Below, piece after piece: positions 1 to 7,442 of a stretch of 9,334 nt of DNA. Within the stretch, counting starts at the first letter, position 1, and every line of letters starts with the position of its first letter. Below the pieces are notes generated by a model. That model worked only from the letters and a program-made list of their open reading frames with translations. It was not told the origin of the DNA and did not search any database. This stretch comes from Burkholderiales bacterium (GTDB taxonomy: Bacteria > Pseudomonadota > Gammaproteobacteria > Burkholderiales > Burkholderiaceae_C). A program made the translations under genes and the position numbers. The stretch is taken from contig CANFNE010000083.1 in assembly GCA_947448105.1 (NCBI GenBank), forward strand, positions 1 to 9,334, read 5' to 3'.

Positions 1-5
1 ACCGC

Positions 6-11
6 AAGGAG
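6..11 (+). promoter_or_regulatory. Ribosome binding site of napC
   Basis: AAGGAG lies 8 bases before the ATG at 20. This is a good Shine-Dalgarno match at normal spacing and supports that start. The upstream gene, probably another nap gene, lies outside the window, so no promoter can be seen. Confidence 0.8.
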
Positions 12-19
12 TCAGCAAC

Positions 20-613
20 ATGGAAAACAACCCCGGCGCGCTCAAACGCTTTTGGACCTTTATCAACAAACCCAGCGCTAAGTATTCCTTGCTGGCGATC
101 TCCAGCCTGTCCTTTGTGATCGGCATTCTGTTTTGGGGCGGCTTTAACACCGGCATGGAAGCCACCAACACCTTGGAGTTTTGCACCACTTGCCACGAAA
201 TGCGCGACAACGTCTACCAGGAATACAAGGAAACCATCCATTTCTCTAACCGCACCGGCGTGCGGGCTGTTTGCTCGGACTGCCATGTGCCCAAGGAGTG
301 GACGCATAAAATGGTGCGCAAGGCCAAGGCCAGCATGGAGGTGTGGGGTAAGCTCACGGGCTATATCGACACCAAGGAAAAGTTCGAATCGCACCGCATG
401 GAGTTGGCAACCCACGAGTGGGACCGCATGAAAGAGAACAATTCCCGTGAATGCCGCAACTGCCACGCGTTTGAGGCCATGAGCCCCGAGCTGCAAAAGC
501 AGACGCCGTACAAAAAGCACATGAAAGCCAAGGAAGAGGGTAAAACCTGCATCGACTGCCACAAAGGTATTGCCCACCACCTGCCCAAAGAATACGTAGA
601 CCCCGACGAATAA
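20..613 (+). CDS. napC: NapC/NirT-family tetraheme c-type cytochrome (membrane quinol dehydrogenase)
   Basis: This 197-residue protein has a short cytoplasmic N-terminus, one membrane anchor at about residues 23-43, and a periplasmic domain with four CXXCH heme sites: C55-H59, C85-H89, C145-H149 and C177-H181. The first is CTTCHEM, matching the CXXCHXM arrangement in which a nearby Met can ligate heme 1 in NrfH-like proteins. In this family the protein takes electrons from the quinol pool and passes them to a periplasmic acceptor, classically NapAB nitrate reductase. Length and heme count fit NapC well. NrfH, NirT and TorC-type relatives share the fold, so the exact partner is inferred. The placement 11 bases before ccmA fits the nap-ccm arrangement known from E. 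coli and supports NapC. The other nap genes presumably lie upstream of base 1. The product itself needs the Ccm system encoded next to it. Confidence 0.92.
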   Translation: MENNPGALKRFWTFINKPSAKYSLLAISSLSFVIGILFWGGFNTGMEATNTLEFCTTCHEMRDNVYQEYKETIHFSNRTGVRAVCSDCHVPKEWTHKMVRKAKASMEVWGKLTGYIDTKEKFESHRMELATHEWDRMKENNSRECRNCHAFEAMSPELQKQTPYKKHMKAKEEGKTCIDCHKGIAHHLPKEYVDPDE

Positions 614-624
614 ACCACTACTGC

Positions 625-1239
625 ATGCTTTCTGTTTCTGACCTGTCTTGCGTTCGCGGCGACCAAACCCTGTTCTCTGGGGTGAGTTTCGACTTGAACG
701 CGGGCCAGTGGCTGCATTTGGAAGGCGCCAACGGGTCGGGTAAAACCAGTTTGCTGCGCATCGTGACCGGTTTTACGCCGCCTGCCCACGGACAGGTGTG
801 CTGGAAGGGGCTGCCGCTGGCGCAGGCGCCAGAGGCTTTCCACACCGATTTGCTGTACCTGGGCCACGCGCTGGCCCTCAAAGACGAACTCAGCGCGCTG
901 GAAAACCTGCAAGCCGATGCGGCTATCGCGGGACGCGACTATCGGCACGCAGATGCCGTGGCGGCGTTGCAGCGCCTGGGATTGCGCGGGCGCACCCGCT
1001 TGCCGGTGCGGGTGCTGTCCCAAGGCCAAAAGCGGCGCGTCGCCTTGGCGCGCCTTATGTTGCAAGCCGCGCCGCTGTGGGTGCTGGACGAACCCTTTGT
1101 CGCGCTCGACGCACAGGCGCAGACCTTGGTGGCAGACGCCATTTCCAGCCATGTGCAGCGCGGTGGCATGGTGCTGTTTACCAGCCACCAGGCGATGGAC
1201 TTGCAAGGGCGGGGCGCAAGCTACCGGCTCAAGGCATGA
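625..1239 (+). CDS. ccmA: Heme exporter ATPase subunit CcmA
   Basis: This 204-residue ABC-type ATPase has all the nucleotide-binding motifs: Walker A GANGSGKT at 34-41, signature LSQGQ at 131-135, Walker B LWVLDE at 151-156, and the H-loop histidine H188. The length matches E. coli CcmA (about 205). It has no membrane segment and acts on the cytoplasmic face with CcmB. In System I, ATP hydrolysis by CcmAB is needed to release holo-CcmE from the CcmC-heme complex. The ATG at 625 follows the napC stop by 11 bases and has no convincing Shine-Dalgarno sequence, so translation probably depends on coupling to napC. The N-terminal alignment (a short beta strand before Walker A) makes this start the natural one. 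The stop overlaps the ccmB start as ATGA. Confidence 0.96.
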   Translation: MLSVSDLSCVRGDQTLFSGVSFDLNAGQWLHLEGANGSGKTSLLRIVTGFTPPAHGQVCWKGLPLAQAPEAFHTDLLYLGHALALKDELSALENLQADAAIAGRDYRHADAVAALQRLGLRGRTRLPVRVLSQGQKRRVALARLMLQAAPLWVLDEPFVALDAQAQTLVADAISSHVQRGGMVLFTSHQAMDLQGRGASYRLKA

Positions 1240-1901
1240 ACGCTTTTCTTGCCCTTGTGCAGCGCGATCTGCGACTGGCGATGCGCCGCAAAAGCGAGGT
1301 GCTGACCGCGCTCTTCTTCTTTGTGGTGGTGGCCACGCTGTTTCCCTTGGGCATTGGTCCGGACGTGGGCGTTTTGCGCAAGATCGCCCCAGGCATTTTG
1401 TGGGTAGGCGCCTTGCTGGCCAGTCTGTTGTCGCTGGGGCGCTTGTTCTCAGCCGATTTTCAGGACGGCACCTTAGAGCAAATGGCTTTGTCTGCTACGC
1501 CACTGCCGGTCTTGGTCGGCGCCAAAATCCTGGCGCATTGGCTGCTGTCGGGCTTGCCCCTGGCTTTGCTTGCGCCGGTACTGGCCCTGCAGTTTGATCT
1601 GGACACCGGAGCCATGCAGGTGCTGGTGTTGTCCCTGTTGGTGGGCACGCCGCTGTTGTCGCTGATTGGCGCCGTGGGCGCTGCGCTCACCTTGGGTGTG
1701 CGCGGGGGCGAAGTGCTGCTGTCCTTGCTGATTTTGCCTTTGTACATTCCGGCGCTGGTGTTTGGCGCCGGAGCGGTGGAGGCGCAAATCAGCGGCGTCG
1801 GTTACGCTGCCCACATTTCTATCTTGATGGCCATGCTGGTGCTGGCGGCTTTTTTTGGCCCCTGGATGTGTTCGGCCGCATTGCGCATTGCGCTTGAGTA
1901 A
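1236..1901 (+). CDS. ccmB: Heme exporter membrane permease CcmB
   Basis: The product is a 221-residue polytopic membrane protein, close to the roughly 220 residues of the family. About six hydrophobic helices can be seen, near residues 22-40, 52-69, 97-117, 127-152, 158-178 and 192-212. The sequence DFQDGTLEQ at 74-82, between helices 2 and 3, is typical of CcmB. It is the permease partner of CcmA in the CcmABCD complex that handles holo-CcmE. The start at 1236 gives a 4-base ATGA overlap with ccmA. The reading frame stays open upstream to 798, but that part only shadows ccmA in another frame and encodes no CcmB-like sequence. The TAA stop abuts the ccmC ATG with no gap. Confidence 0.95.
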   Translation: MNAFLALVQRDLRLAMRRKSEVLTALFFFVVVATLFPLGIGPDVGVLRKIAPGILWVGALLASLLSLGRLFSADFQDGTLEQMALSATPLPVLVGAKILAHWLLSGLPLALLAPVLALQFDLDTGAMQVLVLSLLVGTPLLSLIGAVGAALTLGVRGGEVLLSLLILPLYIPALVFGAGAVEAQISGVGYAAHISILMAMLVLAAFFGPWMCSAALRIALE

Positions 1902-2642
1902 ATGAATTTGAAAAATATCCAATGGTTTCACTGGGCTGCGCCCCAGACCTTTTATCCCCTGGCGGGCAAGCTCTGGCGTCCGTTTGCGGTGCTGGCAGCC
2001 GTGCTGGCGCTGGCGGCCTTGTACCTGGGCTTTTTGGTCGCTCCCACCGACTTTCAACAAGGCGAGGGCTACCGCATCATCTTTGTGCATGTGCCCGCGT
2101 CCTGGATGTCGATGGTGATTTACCTGGCCATGGCATTTTGGGCCTTTTTGGGCTTTACCTTCAATACCCGCCTCTCAGGCATGATGACCCAGGCCCTGGC
2201 ACCCACGGGAGCCTTGTTCACCTTTTTGTCGCTCTGGACCGGCGCCCTGTGGGGCAAGCCCATGTGGGGCGCCTGGTGGGTGTGGGACGCGCGCCTTACG
2301 TCTGAGCTGATTTTGTTTTTTCTGTACATGGGCTATATCGCCCTGACCAGCGCGATTGACGATCCGCGCCGCGCCGACAAGGCCGGGGGCCTGCTGGCGC
2401 TGGTGGGGGCGGTCAACGTCCCCATTATTTACTTCTCGGTCAAGTGGTGGAACACCTTGCACCAGGGGGCTTCGGTGTCGATTACCAAGGGTTCGAGCAT
2501 GGCGCAAACCATGCTCTGGGCCATGCTGCTGATGGCGCTGGCGTTTTGGGCTTACACCATCGCCATGGCTTTGTACCGGGTGCGCAGCATTATTTTGGAG
2601 CGCGAGCGCCACACCCGCTGGGCGCAGGAGGTGAGCGCATGA
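1902..2642 (+). CDS. ccmC: Heme transfer protein CcmC
   Basis: This 246-residue protein of the heme handling protein family has about six membrane helices (near 25-46, 66-87, 98-115, 133-150, 160-178 and 201-225). It carries the periplasmic tryptophan-rich WWD motif: WGAWWVWDARLT spans 122-133. The two histidines expected to ligate heme iron are present as H63 (FVHVPASW) and H187 (NTLHQGAS), matching H60 and H184 of E. coli CcmC. CcmC presents heme on the periplasmic side and directs its covalent attachment to CcmE, with CcmD as a small partner. The ATG directly follows the ccmB stop. Its 3' end carries the strong ribosome binding site of ccmD, and its stop overlaps the ccmD start. Confidence 0.97.
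   Translation: MNLKNIQWFHWAAPQTFYPLAGKLWRPFAVLAAVLALAALYLGFLVAPTDFQQGEGYRIIFVHVPASWMSMVIYLAMAFWAFLGFTFNTRLSGMMTQALAPTGALFTFLSLWTGALWGKPMWGAWWVWDARLTSELILFFLYMGYIALTSAIDDPRRADKAGGLLALVGAVNVPIIYFSVKWWNTLHQGASVSITKGSSMAQTMLWAMLLMALAFWAYTIAMALYRVRSIILERERHTRWAQEVSA
2626..2634 (+). promoter_or_regulatory. Near-perfect ribosome binding site of ccmD, inside ccmC
   Basis: AGGAGGTGA matches the full anti-Shine-Dalgarno complement and ends 4 bases before the ATG at 2639. It is the strongest such site seen in the cluster and fixes the start of this very small gene, which is easy to miss. It may also make CcmD production less dependent on coupling to ccmC. Confidence 0.8.
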
Positions 2643-2812
2643 TCTGGGCAAGTTGGGGCGATTTTTGGGCCATGGGCGGCTACGGCCTGTATGTGTGGGG
2701 CTCCTACGGCGTGGTGGCGCTGGGGCTGCTGCTCGAAGTGCGCGGCGCGGTACAACGCCAACGCCGCGCTATTGCGCAGATTCACGATCAACAAGAGGAC
2801 ACTGATTTATGA
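2639..2812 (+). CDS. ccmD: Small heme exporter subunit CcmD
   Basis: The product is 57 residues long, with one membrane helix at about 14-32 followed by a basic and then acidic cytoplasmic tail (RGAVQRQRR and onward). The Gly/Tyr-rich start of the helix, GGYGLYVWGSYG at 13-24, is the usual CcmD signature. CcmD stabilises the CcmABC-CcmE assembly and is needed for release of holo-CcmE. The start is supported by the AGGAGGTGA site and by the ATGA overlap with ccmC at 2639-2642. The same frame is open upstream to 2444, but that part shadows ccmC and is not CcmD-like. The stop again overlaps the next start, ccmE, as ATGA. Confidence 0.93.
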   Translation: MIWASWGDFWAMGGYGLYVWGSYGVVALGLLLEVRGAVQRQRRAIAQIHDQQEDTDL

Positions 2813-3264
2813 CGCCAAGGCGCAAACGCATGGCCATCGCGCTGGGGGTCGTCGCCGTCGTTGGCGCGGCCACGGCCCTGGTGCTGAATGCTTTTCAAAG
2901 CAACCTGGTGTTTTTTTACACCCCCACGCAAATCGCCTCCAAGGAAGCGCCCAGTGGCCGCACTTTTCGCTTGGGCGGCCTGGTGGTGGCGGGCAGCGTC
3001 AAACGCGATGGCGTGAACGTCCGCTTTGAAGTGACCGACACCGCCAAGACCGTTCCGGTGCAGTTCTCGGGCATCTTGCCCGACCTGTTCAAAGAGGGCA
3101 AAGGCGTGGTCGCCCAGGGCCAACTGGAAAACGGCGTGTTCCAGGCCAAAGAGGTGCTGGCCAAGCACGATGAAAACTACATGCCGCCCGAGGCGGCCGA
3201 TGCTTTGAAAAACGCCGCTATTGCCAACCAAAAGGCGGCTGCAACCTTGGTACCCGCTAAATGA
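2809..3264 (+). CDS. ccmE: Periplasmic heme chaperone CcmE
   Basis: This 151-residue protein has a basic N-terminus (MTPRRKR), one signal-anchor helix at about 8-26, and a periplasmic beta-barrel (OB-fold) domain. It ends in a flexible Ala/Lys-rich tail. The defining motif HDENYMPPE is at 120-128. H120 is the residue that binds the heme vinyl group covalently, and Y124 corresponds to the axial ligand (H130 and Y134 in E. coli). CcmE receives heme from CcmC and delivers it to CcmF. AGAGGA at 2794-2799, 9 bases before the ATG, serves as ribosome binding site. The gene overlaps ccmD by 4 bases at its start and ccmF by 4 bases at its end. Confidence 0.97.
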   Translation: MTPRRKRMAIALGVVAVVGAATALVLNAFQSNLVFFYTPTQIASKEAPSGRTFRLGGLVVAGSVKRDGVNVRFEVTDTAKTVPVQFSGILPDLFKEGKGVVAQGQLENGVFQAKEVLAKHDENYMPPEAADALKNAAIANQKAAATLVPAK

Positions 3265-5219
3265 CTTTGATTCCTGAAATCGGCCACTTCGCCTTGTGGC
3301 TGGCCCTGGGCGTGGCCCTGATGCTGGGCGTGCTGCCCATGGCCGGTGCAGCCACCGGCCGCAGCGACTGGATGGGCCTGGCCCGACCCGGCGCCTATGC
3401 ACTCTTTGTGCTGGTGGCGATTGCGTTTGCCTGCCTGGTGGCGTCTTTTGTGCGGCACGATTTTTCGGTGCTTTATGTGGCTTCCAACTCCAACACCGCG
3501 CTGCCGCTGCAGTACCGCATCGCCGGGGTGTGGGGCGGGCATGAAGGCTCGCTCTTGCTGTGGGTGCAAATGCTCAGTCTGTGGACGGTGGCTGTGGCCG
3601 CGTTCAGTCGCCATTTGCCCGAGGCCGTGGTGGCCCGCATTCTGGCGGTGATGGGCTTGGTAAGCGTGGGCTTTTTGCTCTTTATGCTGTTCACGTCCAA
3701 CCCCTTTGACCGGCTGTTCCCCGCGCCACTGGACGGGCGTGACTTGAACCCCTTGCTGCAAGACCCCGGCATGGTGATTCACCCGCCCATGCTGTACATG
3801 GGTTACGTGGGCTTTTCGGTGGCCTTTGCCTTTGCCATTGCCGCGCTCTTGGGCGGCAACCTCGATTCCACCTGGGCGCGCTGGACGCGGCCATGGACGA
3901 CGGTGGCCTGGATGTTCTTGACCATCGGCATTGCACTGGGCAGCTCGTGGGCGTATTACGAACTGGGCTGGGGCGGCTGGTGGTTTTGGGACCCGGTGGA
4001 AAACGCCTCGCTCATGCCATGGCTCTTGGGCACGGCGCTGATCCACTCGCTGGCGGTGACCGAGAAGCGCAACAGCTTCAAGTCCTGGACGGTGTTGCTG
4101 GCGATTTTGGCTTTCTCGTTCTCGTTGTTGGGCACGTTCTTGGTGCGCTCGGGCGTGCTGTCCTCGGTCCATGCTTTTGCCACCGACCCACGCCGGGGCC
4201 TGTTCATCCTGGCCTTTCTGACCGTGGTGGTGGGTTCGTCCTTTGCGCTGTACGCCTGGCGCGCACCCACCGTGGGCCTGGGCAAGCGCTTTGCGCTGTG
4301 GTCCAAAGAATCGGCCTTGCTGGGCAACAACGTGCTGCTGCTGGTGGCGGCGCTTGCGGTGCTACTGGGCACGCTGTACCCGCTGCTCTTGGACGCCTTG
4401 GGCCTGGGCAAGATTTCGGTCGGCCCGCCGTACTTTGACGCGGTGTTCATGCCGCTGATGGCGCCCACTGTGTTTTTGATGGGCGTGGGCCCCTTGGCGC
4501 GCTGGAAAGAAACCGACTTGCCCTCGCTGGCGTTGCGCCTGCGCTGGGCGGCCGCGATTAGCGTGGTGGCGTCCTTGGCCACCGGCTGGCTGGCTGGTGA
4601 AGTGCGTCCGGTCTCGACCCTGGGACTGGTGATGGCCTTCTGGATTGCCGCCTCGGTGGCTACGGACTTGTGGGAACGGGTGCATCCCGCAGGCGCCGCA
4701 TGGTCTGACGCAGCCAGCCGGGCGCGGCAAATTCCGCGTGCGCTCGTGGGCATGATGGTGGCGCATCTGGGCATCGCCGCCTTTTGCTTTGGCGTGGTCA
4801 TGGTCAAAACCTACGAGGTGGAGCGCGACGTGAAGATGGCCGTGGGCGACAGCACTACGGTGCGCGGCTACACCTTTGTCTTTCAGGGCGTCAAGGAACT
4901 GCAAGGCCCCAATTACGTGGCCATGCAAGGGCAGATGCAGGTCAGCCGCAACGCGGGCGCGCCGCTGGACATGCGCCCCGAAAAACGCATTTACCGCGTG
5001 CAGCAAAACCCGATGACCGAAGCCGCGATTGACGCCGGCGTCACCCGCGACTTGTATGTCTCGCTGGGTGAGCAGGTGGAAGGCGGCGCCTGGATCGTGC
5101 GCGTGTACGTCAAGCCCTTTATTGACTGGATCTGGGGCGGCTGCCTGTTGATGGCGCTGGGCGGTTTGCTGGCCGTGACCGACCGGCGCTACCGCCGCAA
5201 ACCGGGAGCGGTCGCATGA
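3261..5219 (+). CDS. ccmF: Heme lyase core subunit CcmF
   Basis: This large 652-residue polytopic membrane protein has the expected family length. Conserved blocks in order are WGGHEGSLLLW at 91-101, HPPMLYMGY at 174-182, the WWD heme-binding loop WGGWWFWDPVENAS at 237-250, and SGVLSSVHAFATDP at 297-310. A large periplasmic loop lies at about 515-618, before the last helix (619-638). The four functionally important histidines match H174, H262, H304 and H502 (E. coli H173, H261, H303 and H491). CcmF takes heme from holo-CcmE and, with CcmH and CcmI, forms the thioether bonds to reduced CXXCH sites. Start and stop are both ATGA overlaps, with ccmE and ccmG. Many long antisense frames across this gene are codon-bias shadows. 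Confidence 0.97.
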   Translation: MTLIPEIGHFALWLALGVALMLGVLPMAGAATGRSDWMGLARPGAYALFVLVAIAFACLVASFVRHDFSVLYVASNSNTALPLQYRIAGVWGGHEGSLLLWVQMLSLWTVAVAAFSRHLPEAVVARILAVMGLVSVGFLLFMLFTSNPFDRLFPAPLDGRDLNPLLQDPGMVIHPPMLYMGYVGFSVAFAFAIAALLGGNLDSTWARWTRPWTTVAWMFLTIGIALGSSWAYYELGWGGWWFWDPVENASLMPWLLGTALIHSLAVTEKRNSFKSWTVLLAILAFSFSLLGTFLVRSGVLSSVHAFATDPRRGLFILAFLTVVVGSSFALYAWRAPTVGLGKRFALWSKESALLGNNVLLLVAALAVLLGTLYPLLLDALGLGKISVGPPYFDAVFMPLMAPTVFLMGVGPLARWKETDLPSLALRLRWAAAISVVASLATGWLAGEVRPVSTLGLVMAFWIAASVATDLWERVHPAGAAWSDAASRARQIPRALVGMMVAHLGIAAFCFGVVMVKTYEVERDVKMAVGDSTTVRGYTFVFQGVKELQGPNYVAMQGQMQVSRNAGAPLDMRPEKRIYRVQQNPMTEAAIDAGVTRDLYVSLGEQVEGGAWIVRVYVKPFIDWIWGGCLLMALGGLLAVTDRRYRRKPGAVA

Positions 5220-5746
5220 AATACCTGAAGTTTTTGATCCCTATGGGCATCTTTCTGGTGCTGGTGCTGTTCCTGGGCGCCGGGCTCAAGCTCGACCCCA
5301 AGGAAGTACCCTCGCCCCTGATCGGCAAACCCGCGCCGGCTTTTGCGCTGGCGCGCTTGGACGACCCGGCGCAAACGATACGCCGCGACGACCTGTTGGG
5401 CCAGGTTTGGATGCTCAATGTCTGGGCCTCGTGGTGCGTGGCCTGCCGCGAAGAGCATCCGCTCTTGGTGGAGTTTGCCAAATCCAAGATGCTGCCCATT
5501 TATGGCCTGAACTACAAAGACCAGCGCGCCGCAGGCCAAAAATGGCTGGCGGATTTTGGCAACCCGTATAACGCGTCGTTGACCGACCTGGACGGCCGCG
5601 TCGGTATCGACTACGGCGTCTACGGCGTGCCGGAGACCTTCATCATCGACCGCCAGGGCGTGGTGCGTTTCAAGCAAATCGGCCCGGTTACGCCCGAGGT
5701 TATCCGTACCAAAATCGAACCTCTGGTGAGGCAACTCAATGGTTAA
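5216..5746 (+). CDS. ccmG: Membrane-anchored thioredoxin-like reductase CcmG (DsbE)
   Basis: This 176-residue protein has an N-terminal anchor helix at about 5-22 and a periplasmic thioredoxin fold. The active site is WCVAC, with redox cysteines C74 and C77. The cis-proline is in GVPE (P139), within the YGVYGVPETF stretch typical of CcmG. It reduces disulfides in apocytochrome CXXCH sites and/or in CcmH, fed by a DsbD/CcdA-type membrane thiol transporter that is not in this window. WCVAC lacks the proline of E. coli-type WCPTC, though related CcmG/HelX proteins also start WCV. GGGAG at 5204-5208, 7 bases before the ATG, is the likely ribosome binding site. The gene overlaps ccmF by 4 bases and ccmH by 8. 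Confidence 0.96.
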   Translation: MKYLKFLIPMGIFLVLVLFLGAGLKLDPKEVPSPLIGKPAPAFALARLDDPAQTIRRDDLLGQVWMLNVWASWCVACREEHPLLVEFAKSKMLPIYGLNYKDQRAAGQKWLADFGNPYNASLTDLDGRVGIDYGVYGVPETFIIDRQGVVRFKQIGPVTPEVIRTKIEPLVRQLNG

Positions 5747-6185
5747 GCGTTTTTTTCACCTCCTACTGGCCGGGTTAATGGCCTGTTGCCTGGGCGCAGC
5801 CTGGGCCAACGAGGCTGCACCGGCCAGCGCCGACCCGGCGCTCGAAGCCCGCATGATGGCGATTTCCAGCGAGCTGCGCTGCCTGGTCTGCCAAAACCAG
5901 ACCATTGCCGATTCGCATGCCGAACTGGCCGTTGATTTGCGCGCCCAGGTGCGCGAAATGCTGCAAGCGGGCAAGACGGATGCGCAAATCACCGATTACA
6001 TGACTGCGCGCTACGGCGACTTTGTGCTGTACCGTCCGCCCTTCAAAGCATTGACCGCGCTGCTGTGGATCGGCCCGGCGGCCATGGTGCTGCTTGGTTT
6101 GGGGGCCTTGTTTGTGGTGCTGCGCCGTCGCAGCCGTATGTCCGCAGACCAGTTTGAGCCTGAAGAGACGGACACCACCACCTGA
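5739..6185 (+). CDS. ccmH: Cytochrome c maturation thiol protein CcmH (CcmH/CycL/Ccl2 type)
   Basis: The product has 148 residues. A signal peptide at about 1-23 ends AWA before Asn24. It is followed by a three-helix periplasmic domain with LRCLVCQNQ at 47-55 (redox cysteines C48 and C51), a single membrane helix at about 105-128, and a short polar tail. This is the short form of CcmH, with the TPR part encoded separately as ccmI, unlike the fused E. coli CcmH. It binds apocytochrome thiols and works with CcmG and the CcmF-CcmI lyase. GAGG at 5728-5731 sits 7 bases before the ATG, and the start lies inside the end of ccmG (8-base overlap). The 75 bases to ccmI break the otherwise gapless layout. 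Confidence 0.95.
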   Translation: MVKRFFHLLLAGLMACCLGAAWANEAAPASADPALEARMMAISSELRCLVCQNQTIADSHAELAVDLRAQVREMLQAGKTDAQITDYMTARYGDFVLYRPPFKALTALLWIGPAAMVLLGLGALFVVLRRRSRMSADQFEPEETDTTT

Positions 6186-6260
6186 GTGGCGCCCCGGCGC
6201 TGATGACCCTGGCCCCCCAATGCGGCGCAAGTCCGCTTAACCTTTACTGAAGCCGCACCT

Positions 6261-7442
6261 ATGTCCGCTGCCCTGCAATCTTTGATCACGCCTTTCAAGC
6301 GGCAACTCGCGGACCTCCGGGACCGCCACGCCGCAGGCGCGCTTTCCCAGGCCCAGTTCGACCAGCAGACCGCCGCGCTGGAGCGCCGCCTGCTCGATTT
6401 GTTGCTGCATGACGAAGATGCACCTGCGGGCCAGACCGCAGGCCGCAAGGCCTCGGGGCGTTTGCTCAGCGGTATCGCCTTGGCCATCTTGCTGATTGCG
6501 GGCGTGGGCTACTGGTACAAAGGCATGCCCTCGCAAGACGCCCAGGTGGCTGGCGAAGCCGAGGGCGCAGGCCAACCTAACTCGGCGCAAATCATCGCCA
6601 TGGTGGACAAACTGGCCGAGCGCCTCAAGCAAGACCCGAGCGATGGCGAAGGCTGGGCCATGTTGGCGCGCTCCTACAGTGTGATGGAGCGCAACGCCGA
6701 GGCCTTGGACGCTTACGCCCATGCCATCGCACTGCGCAAGGACGATCCTTCGGTACTGGTGGACTATGCCGATGCGCTGGCGGTAAAAAACAACCATAGC
6801 CTGGCGGGCGAGCCCATGAAGCTGATCACCCAGGCCCTCAAGATCGACCCGGCCAACATCAAGGGTTTGGCCCTGGCTGGCACCGACGCTTATGTGCGCC
6901 AGGACTTCGCACAGGCCGTGCGTTACTGGAGCGAGGTAGAAAAAGTCGGATCGCCTGACAGCCCGCTGGTGCAGCGCGTCACAGCCAGCCTGCAAGAAGC
7001 GCGCAGTCGCGCCGGTCTACCCGCCGCCCCTGCGCCTGTGTCTGCCCCCGCGCCCGCGCAAGCCGCTGCGACCCCGCCTGCGACCAGCAGCGCTGCGGCC
7101 TCGGTCAGTGGAACCGTGACCTTGTCGCCCGCTTTGCGGGCCCAGGCCAGCCCGCAAGACACGGTGTTCATTTTTGCCCGCCCGGCCAATGGCACGCGCA
7201 TGCCCCTGGCCGCCCAGCGCGTTCAGGTCAAAGACCTGCCCTACCGCTTTACGCTGGACGACAGCAAGTCCATGTCGCCAGCTACCCCCTTGTCTTCTTC
7301 GGCGCAAGTGGTCTTGGGGGCGCGCATCAGCAAGTCCGGTGATGCCATTCCCCAGCCTGGCGATCTGAGTGGGCAAGTCGGGCCCGTGGCCCTGGGTGCA
7401 CAAGGCATTGCGCTGGAGATCAACGCGGTGCGCAAGCCCTAG
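6261..7442 (+). CDS. ccmI: CcmI-like TPR apocytochrome chaperone, lacking the first membrane helix
   Basis: The product has 393 residues. A charged helical segment at about 8-50 (KRQLADLRDRHAAG, then ALERRLLDLL) resembles the cytoplasmic loop of CcmI. One membrane helix lies at about 67-87. A periplasmic TPR-type region spans about 108-250, an Ala/Pro linker about 253-280, and a beta-rich C-terminal domain 281-393 like that of CycH/CcmH. CcmI binds the C-terminal part of apocytochromes and hands them to the CcmF-CcmH lyase. Typical CcmI begins with another membrane helix before the coiled loop; here it is absent. The frame is open upstream only to 6207, and that stretch is not hydrophobic and has no start codon. 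The remaining topology (N-in, TPR outside) still fits function. No clear ribosome binding site precedes the ATG. Family assignment is firm; the significance of the short N-terminus is inferred. Confidence 0.9.
   Translation: MSAALQSLITPFKRQLADLRDRHAAGALSQAQFDQQTAALERRLLDLLLHDEDAPAGQTAGRKASGRLLSGIALAILLIAGVGYWYKGMPSQDAQVAGEAEGAGQPNSAQIIAMVDKLAERLKQDPSDGEGWAMLARSYSVMERNAEALDAYAHAIALRKDDPSVLVDYADALAVKNNHSLAGEPMKLITQALKIDPANIKGLALAGTDAYVRQDFAQAVRYWSEVEKVGSPDSPLVQRVTASLQEARSRAGLPAAPAPVSAPAPAQAAATPPATSSAAASVSGTVTLSPALRAQASPQDTVFIFARPANGTRMPLAAQRVQVKDLPYRFTLDDSKSMSPATPLSSSAQVVLGARISKSGDAIPQPGDLSGQVGPVALGAQGIALEINAVRKP

Noticed and set aside
361..1206. A 281-codon open frame on the - strand under napC and ccmA
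   Set aside because: It crosses two well supported genes, has shadow-like composition and shows no family motif.
798..1235. Upstream in-frame extension of ccmB
   Set aside because: The extension is Ala/Gly/Arg-rich sequence in another frame of ccmA. CcmB family length and the ATGA junction put the start at 1236.
3177..4172. A 331-codon open frame on the - strand under ccmE/ccmF
   Set aside because: The translation is His/Gln/Arg-rich, the usual antisense shadow of GC-rich codon bias under a membrane protein gene. ccmF covers it with full motif support.
6186..6260. Hidden small gene or missing ccmI 5' end between ccmH and ccmI
   Set aside because: All three + frames were read. They hit stops early or give short non-hydrophobic peptides, with no membrane helix and no ribosome binding site.
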